Shown here: piece after piece, positions 1-6,934 of the stretch
Numbering within the stretch: position 1 is the stretch's first letter
Layout: every line of letters begins with the position of its first letter
NCBI GenBank assembly: GCA_947629615.1
Contig: CANRER010000038.1
Location: 1 to 11,234, forward strand
Source of the DNA: an uncultured Clostridia bacterium
Lineage (GTDB): Bacteria > Bacillota > Clostridia > UMGS1883
Length of the DNA: 11,234 bases
Reading direction: 5' to 3'
Translations under genes and position numbers: made by a program
Notes under the pieces: model-generated
Told to the model about the DNA's origin: nothing
Database searches by the model: none
The model's input: the letters and a program-made list of their open reading frames with translations, nothing else

Positions 1-721
1 GGCGGTTATACTTGACCGCGTTCTCGCACAGGTTGAAGACGATGCTGTGCACCAGCGCGGGGATGGCCTTCACATACACCGGCCCGCCGGTCACCTCCAC
101 GGTGACGGCCGCCTTGCTTCGGCGGGCCTCGCCGTCCGCGTCAACGGGGCCGACGGCGGTTATCGTGAGGCCGTCGGCCTCAACGCGGAGCGTTTCGTCG
201 TGGGAATACACCGCGGCCGAGGTGCGCAGCAGGGTCATTAGGTCGTTAAGGGCGGGGCAGGCCTGCTCTATATCGGCGCGGGCGGCGGCCTCGTCGGTGA
301 GCAGCGCGGCGCGGCGGTTATTATCCCAGCCCACGGTAAGCCCGGCGGCCTCGCCGAGCGCGCGTAAAGGCACAAGGGTGCGGCCCTCTTCGACCAGCGG
401 CGGCACGTCCATCACGTATACCGGCGTTTTCGAGCCGTCGGAGTAAATCTCGGGCGCGTCGAGCGAAAAGCGCAAAGTGCGCCCGCGAAGCATGGCCGTC
501 ACCTCGCGGGAGGCGTTGTTATAGCCTATGTCCGCGCCAAGACGCTCCAACACGGAGCGAAACGGCAGCATCACGCGCCCGTCCACGATTTTAGGCTCAG
601 CGTCGGCAAAGGTCATGGGCGCTCCGTTCAAAAGCACGCTCACGCCCTCGCCGCCTTCGGCCAGTGCGGGAGCGAGCGGCAGCATAAGCGCCGTTAAAAT
701 GGCTGCGATAAGTTTTTTCAT
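1..721 (-). CDS. Secreted copper amine oxidase N-terminal (stalk) domain protein, 3' end cut off
   Basis: This reading frame is open from ATG at 721 to the window edge (240 codons, no stop). The start has an AAAGGA Shine-Dalgarno 7 nt upstream. Residues 1-21 form a signal peptide (MKK, hydrophobic core, Ala-Leu-Ala before Glu22), so the product should be exported. Residues about 28-142 match the copper amine oxidase N-terminal domain (PF07833) as two half-units, each with the R-x-L-P-x-R type signature: RVMLPFRSV near 49-57 and RTLVPLRAL near 114-122, the second followed by GWD. This domain occurs in many Clostridia as a non-catalytic surface module; no amine oxidase catalytic domain is visible. 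Residues about 143-218 look like a beta-rich extracellular region of unknown role. Residues about 220-240 resemble a histidine kinase instead (separate entry). The gene lies 27 nt after hemZ and is probably read from the same transcript. Its function is unknown. Confidence 0.8.
   Translation of the reverse strand, partial: MKKLIAAILTALMLPLAPALAEGGEGVSVLLNGAPMTFADAEPKIVDGRVMLPFRSVLERLGADIGYNNASREVTAMLRGRTLRFSLDAPEIYSDGSKTPVYVMDVPPLVEEGRTLVPLRALGEAAGLTVGWDNNRRAALLTDEAAARADIEQACPALNDLMTLLRTSAAVYSHDETLRVEADGLTITAVGPVDADGEARRSKAAVTVEVTGGPVYVKAIPALVHSIVFNLCENAVKYNR
2..64 (-). other. Histidine kinase N-box-like segment fused in frame to the stalk protein
   Basis: Codons 220-240 of the left-edge reading frame encode IPALVHSIVFNLCENAVKYN and one Arg. 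This closely resembles the start of the HATPase_c domain of PhoR/VanS-like sensor kinases, where an N-box of the form N-L-x-x-N-A-x-K-Y binds ATP-Mg. The preceding residues (about 203-219) could also fit a kinase, so the junction lies somewhere between about 64 and 154. A cytoplasmic ATPase motif directly after a secreted domain, with no membrane helix and no phospho-acceptor domain between, makes no topological sense. An assembly chimera at a contig end is the simplest reading. A real deletion fusion or chance similarity are alternatives. Confidence 0.5.
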
Positions 722-748
722 AGCGGTGTCCTTTCTTTTTCGAGGGGG

Positions 749-2146
749 TCAAAGCAGCTCGGCGAGCGCGTCCTTGCGGCGCAGCACCTCGTCGATGCGG
801 TTTACGTAATCCCCCGCCTCCTTGGGGTTGAATATCCGTTCGATACGGTCGCCCACGACCGCCTTGGAGGACGCGCCCGCGCCCATAGCGACGATGGTGT
901 GTATCTCCTCCATGATGTATATGTTATAAAGACATTCCCTGCCGGGCAGGGAAAAGCCCACGTTTTCAAGATTGCCGAGTGTGTTTTTCTGCTTGTACAT
1001 ATAGTACGGCTCCGCGCCGTAGGCCGCGAGGCGGGCGCGGCAAAGGGCCATCATTTCGTTGACATTTTTCGCGAAGCGGTATTTTTCAAAATCGCCTATC
1101 ATGCGGGCCGCCCGCTTTAGGTACATCGTGTGTACGGTGACGGCCTCCGGGCCGAGCGGCAGCAGGCGGTCGAGGGTTTCGCCCACCATTGAGGGGGTTT
1201 CGCCGGGGAGGCCGACGATAATGTCGGCGTTAATGCAATTAAGGCCGCTCGAACGCGCCAGCTCAAAGGCGCGGATAACGTCCTCGGGGCTGTGGCGGCG
1301 GCCTATGGCGTCCAAGGTGGCTTGGTGCATGGTTTGGGGGTTCACGCTTATCCGCGTTACGCCGCATTCCGCCAGCATATCGCACATCTCGCGCGAGAAC
1401 GAGTCGGGCCGCCCCGCCTCGACGGTGAACTCCGTCACGGCGGACATATCGAAGGCCGACTTGACGGCCTCTATCAGGCGGCGGAGCTGCTTTGGCGGCA
1501 GGGCCGTCGGCGTGCCGCCGCCAAAGTAGACCGAAACAGGCTTTCTGCCGCTTTTTTCGAGCAGAGCGGCGGTGTGGAATATCTCCCTTTCGCAGGCGTC
1601 CACGTAGGGGAGCATGAATTTGTTGTTATGCGTCAGCGCCTGCGAAACAAAGGAGCAGTAGGCGCAGCGGGTGGGGCAGAAGGGAACCCCAACGTAAAGG
1701 CTGACGGCCCTCGGGCTAAGCCCCGCGAGCAGCTCGCGCTCGCGCTTCGCCACGGCGAGGCTCAAAGCGGCGCGGTCGGGCTCCACCCAGTATTTGTCGG
1801 TCATAAAGCGCAGAGCCTCGGCCTCGGTCTTGCCGCCGTCCAGCATGGCGCGGACGATTTTTGCCGGGCGTATCCCGGTGGATATCCCCCACGGGGCCGG
1901 CATATCGGAAAGCTTGCGGCAGGCCAAAAACACCGACTTTTTCACGCAGTCGGCAAAGGTCTTTTTATCGGCCGGGTCGGGCGCGGGATATTCGGCCTCG
2001 GCGGTTTTGCCGCCGGCGGTCACCTCGGCGCGGAGCAAGCCGCCATTATATACGCTGACGGCGGAAATGTCGGAGTGCAGGTCGAAAAAAAGCTGAACGG
2101 TCTGCTCAGCCTCTGTTCTGTGGTCATGGCCGACGGTTGTTATCAT
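749..2146 (-). CDS. hemZ: Radical SAM protein HemZ (oxygen-independent coproporphyrinogen III dehydrogenase-like)
   Basis: A 465-residue cytoplasmic radical SAM enzyme, the usual HemZ length. An N-terminal extension (about 1-145) carries the HemZ-typical WGISTGIRP stretch at 86-94. The radical SAM core follows: YVGVPFCPTRCAYC, with iron-sulfur ligands Cys157, Cys161 and Cys164, then the SAM-contacting FGGGTPT at 208-214 and VEAGRPDS at about 242-249. The C-terminal part has MYKQKNTLGNLENVG and YNIYIMEE, matching Bacillus subtilis HemZ as I recall it. The family is named for anaerobic conversion of coproporphyrinogen III to protoporphyrinogen IX. However, Phe166 stands where HemN has its fourth cysteine, so the reaction is uncertain. 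Start ATG 2146 has a GAGGTGA Shine-Dalgarno that overlaps the end of the MBL gene, whose stop lies only 4 nt upstream. The pair is therefore probably translationally coupled. Confidence 0.92.
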   Translation of the reverse strand: MITTVGHDHRTEAEQTVQLFFDLHSDISAVSVYNGGLLRAEVTAGGKTAEAEYPAPDPADKKTFADCVKKSVFLACRKLSDMPAPWGISTGIRPAKIVRAMLDGGKTEAEALRFMTDKYWVEPDRAALSLAVAKRERELLAGLSPRAVSLYVGVPFCPTRCAYCSFVSQALTHNNKFMLPYVDACEREIFHTAALLEKSGRKPVSVYFGGGTPTALPPKQLRRLIEAVKSAFDMSAVTEFTVEAGRPDSFSREMCDMLAECGVTRISVNPQTMHQATLDAIGRRHSPEDVIRAFELARSSGLNCINADIIVGLPGETPSMVGETLDRLLPLGPEAVTVHTMYLKRAARMIGDFEKYRFAKNVNEMMALCRARLAAYGAEPYYMYKQKNTLGNLENVGFSLPGRECLYNIYIMEEIHTIVAMGAGASSKAVVGDRIERIFNPKEAGDYVNRIDEVLRRKDALAELL

Positions 2147-2150
2147 AGGC

Positions 2151-2762
2151 TCACCTCAAATACGGGTTAAAGCTTTTCTCGTGGCCGACTGTCGTGCTTT
2201 CGCCGTGGCCCGGCAGCAGCAGCGTTTCGTCGGGATAAGCCGCCAGCAGACGGCGTATGGAGGCCATTTCGTCCTCGAAACTGCCGAAATCGAAGCGGCC
2301 TATGCTTTCGCGGAATATGAGGTCGCCACAGAAAACCGCCGCCCCCAAGGCGTAGCAAACGCCTCCGGGGCTGTGGCCGGGCGTATGCGCGACAGCAAAG
2401 CTCAGCTCGCCGAAGGCGAGAGAGCCGCCGTCCTGCACAAATTCGTCCGGCTCGAAGGGCGCGGGCCGCGCGTCGGTCAGGAACGCGAGGCTCCGCTCGC
2501 GGCTGCCTATCATGTCCGCGTCCGCGCGGTGCATATATATTTTGGCCCCGTATTTCGCCTTCAGCTCCGCCGCCGCGCCCACGTGGTCGTAGTGGCCGTG
2601 CGTGAGCAGTACGGCGCGGAGCGGCGCGCCGAGGGATTTGATTTTTGCCTCGATTTTGTCGGCATCCGCGCCGGGGTCTATGACGACGCAACCGTCGTCC
2701 CCGCCTATCAGGTAGCAGTTTGTCGCGAGCGGGCCGACGACGAGCCTTTCGGCCTTAATCAT
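2151..2762 (-). CDS. MBL-fold metallo-hydrolase, glyoxalase II-like
   Basis: A 203-residue metallo-beta-lactamase-fold hydrolase with a complete binuclear metal site: THGHYDH gives His55, His57, Asp59 and His60, and His130 (HTPGHSPGG), Asp147 (FCGDLIF) and His186 (LPGHGEST) complete the set. The N-terminus VGPLATNCYLIG is typical of the short YcbL/glyoxalase II-like group, which lacks the C-terminal glutathione-binding domain of classical hydroxyacylglutathione hydrolase. It is therefore likely a cytoplasmic thioester or ester hydrolase of unknown substrate; since most Clostridia lack glutathione, S-lactoylglutathione is a poor guess. Start ATG 2762 overlaps the stop of the DUF512 gene by 4 nt (ATGA), with GGGAG 10 nt upstream. 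It ends 4 nt before hemZ. From memory, MBL-hemZ pairs recur in Firmicutes, but no functional link has been shown that I know of. Confidence 0.9.
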   Translation of the reverse strand: MIKAERLVVGPLATNCYLIGGDDGCVVIDPGADADKIEAKIKSLGAPLRAVLLTHGHYDHVGAAAELKAKYGAKIYMHRADADMIGSRERSLAFLTDARPAPFEPDEFVQDGGSLAFGELSFAVAHTPGHSPGGVCYALGAAVFCGDLIFRESIGRFDFGSFEDEMASIRRLLAAYPDETLLLPGHGESTTVGHEKSFNPYLR

Positions 2763-4087
2763 GCTATCTCAACTCCCAGTATGGCCTCAAGCAGACTGAA
2801 GCCGTCGTTTTTCGCCGTCACGACGGGCGCGCCCAGAGCCTCGCTCAGCTCCGGCACGGTCACGTCGTCCAGCAGAACGTCGTCGCCGTCGCGCAGCATA
2901 TCGGCGGAGATTATCACCCTGTCGCCAAGGCCGCCCCCGCCGAGCTGTTCTATGATGTCGCGGCCGCACAAAAGGCCGGCGACCGTTATTTCGGGGCCGA
3001 AAAAGTTGTTGACCACGGCCCTAACGTCCACGGTCAGGCACGGATATTTTTCGGCCGTCATTTTCGCAAATTCGCCCATAAGCGGGGCGGCGGCCACGCC
3101 GGTGGCTATCGTCACCCGAGCGGGGGCGACGGCCTTGGGGGCCATTTTGAGCGCGGCGGCAAATTCCTCCTTAAGGGAGGCTATCAGCCCCACGCCGTTT
3201 TCAAGCTGCGGGTAGCCGTCGTAGCTTTCGCCGTCGGGCAAAGGCAGAGCGGCCCGCAGATACAGCTCGTCGGCGGCGTATACGAAGCCTCGGCCTATCT
3301 CGCGGCGGGCTTTTTTTTGCAGCCCCTCCACCTGAGCGATTATCTCGCGGGCCTTTTCGGGCGAAACGGGCTTCATCGGGGCGAGGCCCTTGCGGTGAGC
3401 CGTCAGCCCCACAGGCACCACCGACACGCTTATCACCGCGCCGTTGAGCGCGTAAAGCTTGTTGAGCGTGTCGTCCAGCGCGTCGCCGTCGTTATAGCCG
3501 GGGCAAAGCACTATCTGGCAGTTCATCAGCATACCGCGCTCGGCAAAGCGGGCCATAATCTCGGGCAGCTTCGCCGCGCGGGGGTTTTTCAGCATTTTCA
3601 CCCTTAATTCGGGGTTCATCGTGTGGACGGATATGTTTATGGGGCTTACCCTCATGCGGATAAGGCGGTCTATCTCGGCCTCGCCGAGGTTCGTCAGCGT
3701 GACGTAATTGCCCTGGAAAAACGAAAGACGGGTGTCGTCGTCCTTGAAATAAAGGCTTTCGCGCATACCCTCGGGGAGCTGGTCGATAAAGCAGAATACG
3801 CAGGCGTTGGCGCAGCGCTGGGCCTTATCCATGAGGCCGCTCTCGAACTCCACTCCGAGGTCGTCGTAGGCGTCCTTTTCAAGCTCCACCTCCTCGGTCG
3901 TGCCCTGCTTTGTGCGCACGGTGAGGGTCAGATACTCGTCGTTCATCAGGTAGCGGTAATCGAGAACGTCGCGAACCTCCTCGCCGTTCACGGCGACAAG
4001 CTCGTCCCCCGGCTCAAGGCCGAGGGCGGCGGCTATTGAGTTTTCGTATACCGTTTTTATTTTCGCCGCCACGGCCATCGCTCCCAT
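2759..4087 (-). CDS. PDZ-radical SAM-DUF512 protein of unknown function
   Basis: A 442-residue cytoplasmic protein. Residues about 5-60 form a PDZ-like module (SIAAALGLEPGDELVAVNG). A radical SAM-type cluster motif CX3CX2C follows at Cys92, Cys96 and Cys99 (CANACVFCFIDQLP), then FKDDDTRLSFFQGNYVTLTN and NISVHTMNPELR. The C-terminal half (about 225-435) is DUF512 (PF04459), with VVNNFFGPEITVAGLL at 358-373. Cys195 in the QIVLCPG stretch may also be functional. The family is widespread in Clostridia and Cyanobacteria and, to my knowledge, its reaction is unknown. Three starts are possible: TTG 4090, ATG 4087 and ATG 4078. I chose 4087 because it forms a TGATG stop-start overlap with the DUF4340 gene, implying translational coupling; GGGAG lies too close to ATG 4078 to serve it. 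Other Firmicutes often carry this gene beside der, as I recall, so its place after an ABC cassette is unusual. Confidence 0.88.
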   Translation of the reverse strand: MGAMAVAAKIKTVYENSIAAALGLEPGDELVAVNGEEVRDVLDYRYLMNDEYLTLTVRTKQGTTEEVELEKDAYDDLGVEFESGLMDKAQRCANACVFCFIDQLPEGMRESLYFKDDDTRLSFFQGNYVTLTNLGEAEIDRLIRMRVSPINISVHTMNPELRVKMLKNPRAAKLPEIMARFAERGMLMNCQIVLCPGYNDGDALDDTLNKLYALNGAVISVSVVPVGLTAHRKGLAPMKPVSPEKAREIIAQVEGLQKKARREIGRGFVYAADELYLRAALPLPDGESYDGYPQLENGVGLIASLKEEFAAALKMAPKAVAPARVTIATGVAAAPLMGEFAKMTAEKYPCLTVDVRAVVNNFFGPEITVAGLLCGRDIIEQLGGGGLGDRVIISADMLRDGDDVLLDDVTVPELSEALGAPVVTAKNDGFSLLEAILGVEIA

Positions 4088-5442
4088 CAAATGTCTTTCA
4101 TCAAATCGAAAATTTTATCCACATTCTTGCGCAGCATCGAATACTGCCGCCTGCCGTTTATATACACGCCATAGCTTCGTTCGTCGTAGGGCGCGAAATC
4201 GAGCCTTAATTTTTCGCCCGAATTGAGGGTATAGGTTATGCTGCCGACGGTTTCGCCGGCGGGAGCGTCGTCCAGCACGCCGTTCACGAGCAGGGCCACA
4301 ATCTGCTGATAAAAGCCGCGGAACTCGTCCTCGCCCAGCTCCCTGCCGTCCACGTAAAAGGAGGCGTTTTCGCCCGCGCCGTCAAGCACGGTGAAAACCT
4401 TCGTTTCGCCGTTCGCCGTCATTTCAACGCCGCTCAGGTCGGCCACGTCTATCATGGCGAGGTACTTTTCGGCCACTTGCTCCATGGTGGAGGCAAGAAA
4501 GGCGCAGCCCTCGTCGTCCACGCGCAGGATATAGCCCGCGCCGTCGCGTATGATGTAGCGGTACTCGCCGTCGGCGGGGCTTATAAGGTAGCTCGCCGCG
4601 CCGCTCCCGAGGGTTACGTCAAGGCTGTAATCGGGCGAGGAAAGGCCGAGCGCGGCGCGGTTTTCGGCGTTGTCCTCGTATATGCCCGAGGCCGTGCTTT
4701 CCATCTCGGCCGCCGGGGTCAAAAGCGCCGTCATAACGTCGGAATTTGACGCGCTGCGCTTTTCCGGCTCCGTTATCGTCCAATAGCTGAGCAGCCCGTA
4801 TTGGTCGGCCGCGCCGTCGGGGTTCATAACCACGTGAAGGGGCGGGCCGTTCTTGGGGGCGATGCGTATTTCGGTTATATCCTCGGCGGCGAAGGACGCG
4901 CCGAGGCTCACGTAGTCGCGGGCCGTCAGAAAGGCCACGTCGGCGACGTAGCTTTCCATGAAGTAGACCTCGGGCCCCGCGTCGGTCGAAAAGTAGTAGC
5001 CGTTGCCGTCGGGGGTTTCGCCGCCGATATAGAAGGCGCGTTCTCCGCCGTCGGTTCCTATAACGACGGTGGCCTCGGGCGAGGAAAGGCCGAAGGCCGC
5101 GGCGTTTTCGCCGGTTTCGTCCACAAGCTGCGGGCTCGTCACGTCGGAAAAGGTGTTCGTCAGCGCGTCGAGCATATTTGAATCCAGCGTAATGCCGTCG
5201 AAGCCCTCCAGCCGCCACGAGCCGTTGTATTTATACAGGTAGTAGCCGCCGTTTTTGTTGCTCACCCTTGCGGAGGTCATGGCCTCGGGGTCAACGGAAA
5301 AGACCTCTATCCCGTTCGTGTACTCCTCAGGGGCGGGCGGCTTCTCCTCCGGGCGCGTCAGCGCGTATAATGCGCCGATGAGCGCGCAGATAACCGCGGC
5401 CACGATGATTATGTTAAGAATAAAACGCTTATTTGCCGACAT
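4087..5442 (-). CDS. DUF4340 domain protein, membrane-anchored extracytoplasmic partner of the ABC system
   Basis: A 451-residue protein with one N-terminal membrane anchor (about 7-29, FILNIIIVAAVICALIGALY) after a short basic head. It has no cleavage site or lipobox, so it is probably a tethered extracytoplasmic protein. The rest is DUF4340-like and internally repeated: GENAAAFGLSSPEATVVI at 111-128 and AENRAALGLSSPDYSLDV at 259-276 are equivalent positions, each followed by a beta-rich stretch and an aromatic segment. A third, partial unit may run from about 332 to the end. DUF4340 proteins commonly sit beside GldG-like genes, but I know of no assigned function. A frame continues upstream to 5508, but the 22 extra codons overlap the gldG-like gene and precede the basic head and helix. 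GAGGGA 7 nt before ATG 5442 fixes the start. The gap to the upstream stop is 16 nt. Confidence 0.85.
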   Translation of the reverse strand: MSANKRFILNIIIVAAVICALIGALYALTRPEEKPPAPEEYTNGIEVFSVDPEAMTSARVSNKNGGYYLYKYNGSWRLEGFDGITLDSNMLDALTNTFSDVTSPQLVDETGENAAAFGLSSPEATVVIGTDGGERAFYIGGETPDGNGYYFSTDAGPEVYFMESYVADVAFLTARDYVSLGASFAAEDITEIRIAPKNGPPLHVVMNPDGAADQYGLLSYWTITEPEKRSASNSDVMTALLTPAAEMESTASGIYEDNAENRAALGLSSPDYSLDVTLGSGAASYLISPADGEYRYIIRDGAGYILRVDDEGCAFLASTMEQVAEKYLAMIDVADLSGVEMTANGETKVFTVLDGAGENASFYVDGRELGEDEFRGFYQQIVALLVNGVLDDAPAGETVGSITYTLNSGEKLRLDFAPYDERSYGVYINGRRQYSMLRKNVDKIFDLMKDI

Positions 5443-5449
5443 GGCGCGT

Positions 5450-5455
5450 TCCCTC
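5450..5455 (-). promoter_or_regulatory. Ribosome binding site fixing the DUF4340 start
   Basis: GAGGGA lies in the 16-nt gap between the GldG-like stop and ATG 5442, 7 nt before that ATG. This ideal spacing supports 5442 over the longer in-frame start at 5508, which would lie inside the upstream gene. Confidence 0.75.
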
Positions 5456-5458
5456 ACT

Positions 5459-6919
5459 TTACAGATGTCTTCTTCTAAGCCACACCGCGAGGCCCAAAAG
5501 CACAACAACGGCGGGCAGCGCGTAGCAGAACAGCGCGCGGTACAGCTTTTTCTGCGAGTCGGTCAGCACAACGAGGCTCGCGCTGCGCAGCGACTTGCCG
5601 GCGATGGTCAGCTTTGTGCCGCTAAGGCCCATCATGCTGTATACCGAGCCGACGAAAAAGCTCTTATTGCCGAAGCTTTCCTCGGAGAACACTCGTCCGA
5701 GAAGGTTGTCGTTGGTTTCCTGATAATTGCTTATGCCCCAGAAGGACGAGCTGCCCGCAACCATGAACCGCGCCGTTTTGTCGTATTTATCGCCGACGGT
5801 CTTTTCGAGGGTTACGCAGAGGTTGTAAACGCCCTCGGAGCCTTCGTCGTTCTCGTTGGCAACGTTGTAGGAAACGCCGCTTTTGGTGGTGTAAAACACC
5901 ACGCTGTGCGAAACGACGCCCGTCGGGTCGTCGGAAACGGAAACGCTGCGGCAGAGAGTGCCGATGACGCGGCTCTTTGTGTCGATAATATCGCCTGCCT
6001 CGGAGGAAATCTGCGGGTACATCAGATCAATGCCGTACTGCGCCCCGCCGTAGCGGGCGTCGCCCTCGAGAACGTAGTCGTTGTTCAGCGTCACGCCCCA
6101 CTCGGCGAGGTAGCTTTCGAGCCTCGGCAGCGAAACGGTAGGCTCCACGGCGAGCTGTACGCTGCCGCCGCGGTCAAAGTAGGCGTCGAGGTTTTCAATC
6201 TCCTGCGCGGTAAAGTCGAGCGTGGGGGAGATTATAAGCAGCAGCCCGCAGTTTTCCGGCACGGGGCTTGTCAGGTCTATCTGCATGGGGGTGATGTTTT
6301 CCTCGGCCAAAACCTCGGCCATCGAGTTGGGGTTCGCCTCCTGATGGCCCACCGAAAAGCAGGCCAGCGCCTCGGAGCGGCCTATGCAGTAGGCCAGCGC
6401 GTTGGTCAGGCGGCTTTCGAGCATAAGGGTCGAGGGAGTGCGGCTTTGGCTGTAGCCGTCGGCGGCGTAATCCACCATGTCCTCCATGCGGATAACGCGG
6501 CTGCGGTCGGTGGTCGTGTCCTCAACTATAAGACTGCCCTCGCTCAGCTCGGCGGCGTCCGCGAAGCGTTCGGTGAACTTGGGGTCGCGGATATAGTTGA
6601 CGGCCTTGTATTTGAGGTTTTTGCTGGCCGCAAGGTATTTGAGAACCAGCTCCTTCACCTCGGTAAATTCGTCGCTCTGGTTTTTCATGTAATAAATCGT
6701 AACGTCGTCGCCGCTCTCGTCAAGGTCGGCCAGCACGCCCTTGGTGGCCGCGCCGATTTTGAACATACCGTTTTCGGTCATGTCGATGCGAGTGGCGGGA
6801 AATTTTTCCGAAAGGGCCGAGGCCGCGAGGTTCAGCAGTACAAAGATTATCACCGCTCCGGCCACAAGAACCGTATTGTTCGCGCCGTAGCGAAGGCGGC
6901 GGGTATTAAGCTTTTTCAT
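5459..6919 (-). CDS. GldG-like ABC transporter auxiliary protein
   Basis: A 486-residue membrane protein with the GldG layout: one helix near the N-terminus (about 17-37, after a basic head), a large extracytoplasmic domain (about 38-460), and one helix at the C-terminus (about 462-482) followed by WLRRRHL. The domain resembles the ABC_transp_aux family (PF09822). It has the early FPATRIDMTENGMFKI stretch, SVGHQEANPNSMAEVL at 189-204, and a Rossmann-like stretch with LLLIISPTLDFTAQEIENLD at 226-245 and YFDRGGSVQLAVEP at 247-260. In Flavobacterium, GldG joins the GldA ATPase and GldF permease and is needed for gliding; in Firmicutes the role is unknown. ATG 6919 has a very strong site whose first bases are the permease stop (TAAGGAGG), 7 nt from the ATG, so permease termination and GldG initiation are coupled. 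The two proteins are probably made in similar amounts and assemble together. Confidence 0.88.
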   Translation of the reverse strand: MKKLNTRRLRYGANNTVLVAGAVIIFVLLNLAASALSEKFPATRIDMTENGMFKIGAATKGVLADLDESGDDVTIYYMKNQSDEFTEVKELVLKYLAASKNLKYKAVNYIRDPKFTERFADAAELSEGSLIVEDTTTDRSRVIRMEDMVDYAADGYSQSRTPSTLMLESRLTNALAYCIGRSEALACFSVGHQEANPNSMAEVLAEENITPMQIDLTSPVPENCGLLLIISPTLDFTAQEIENLDAYFDRGGSVQLAVEPTVSLPRLESYLAEWGVTLNNDYVLEGDARYGGAQYGIDLMYPQISSEAGDIIDTKSRVIGTLCRSVSVSDDPTGVVSHSVVFYTTKSGVSYNVANENDEGSEGVYNLCVTLEKTVGDKYDKTARFMVAGSSSFWGISNYQETNDNLLGRVFSEESFGNKSFFVGSVYSMMGLSGTKLTIAGKSLRSASLVVLTDSQKKLYRALFCYALPAVVVLLGLAVWLRRRHL

Positions 6920-6923
6920 TTTC

Positions 6924-6934
6924 GGCCCTCCTTA
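6924..6934 (-). promoter_or_regulatory. Stop-overlapping Shine-Dalgarno of the GldG-like gene
   Basis: TAAGGAGGG combines the permease stop codon (TAA) with a near-perfect Shine-Dalgarno, followed by a short A-rich spacer to ATG 6919. Ribosomes ending on the permease would be placed to reinitiate on the next gene. Confidence 0.8.

Noticed and set aside
722..748. Possible terminator or promoter between hemZ and the stalk gene
   Set aside because: The 27-nt gap has no inverted repeat or U-run and no room for a promoter; it is explained by the stalk gene's AAAGGA ribosome binding site.
1292..2170. A 292-codon plus-strand frame opposite hemZ
   Set aside because: The complementary strand encodes the whole radical SAM core of HemZ; the plus-strand product has no motif.
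2181..3215. A 344-codon plus-strand frame opposite the MBL and DUF512 genes
   Set aside because: It has no recognisable domain and spans the junction of two well-supported minus-strand genes, so it is a shadow of codon bias.
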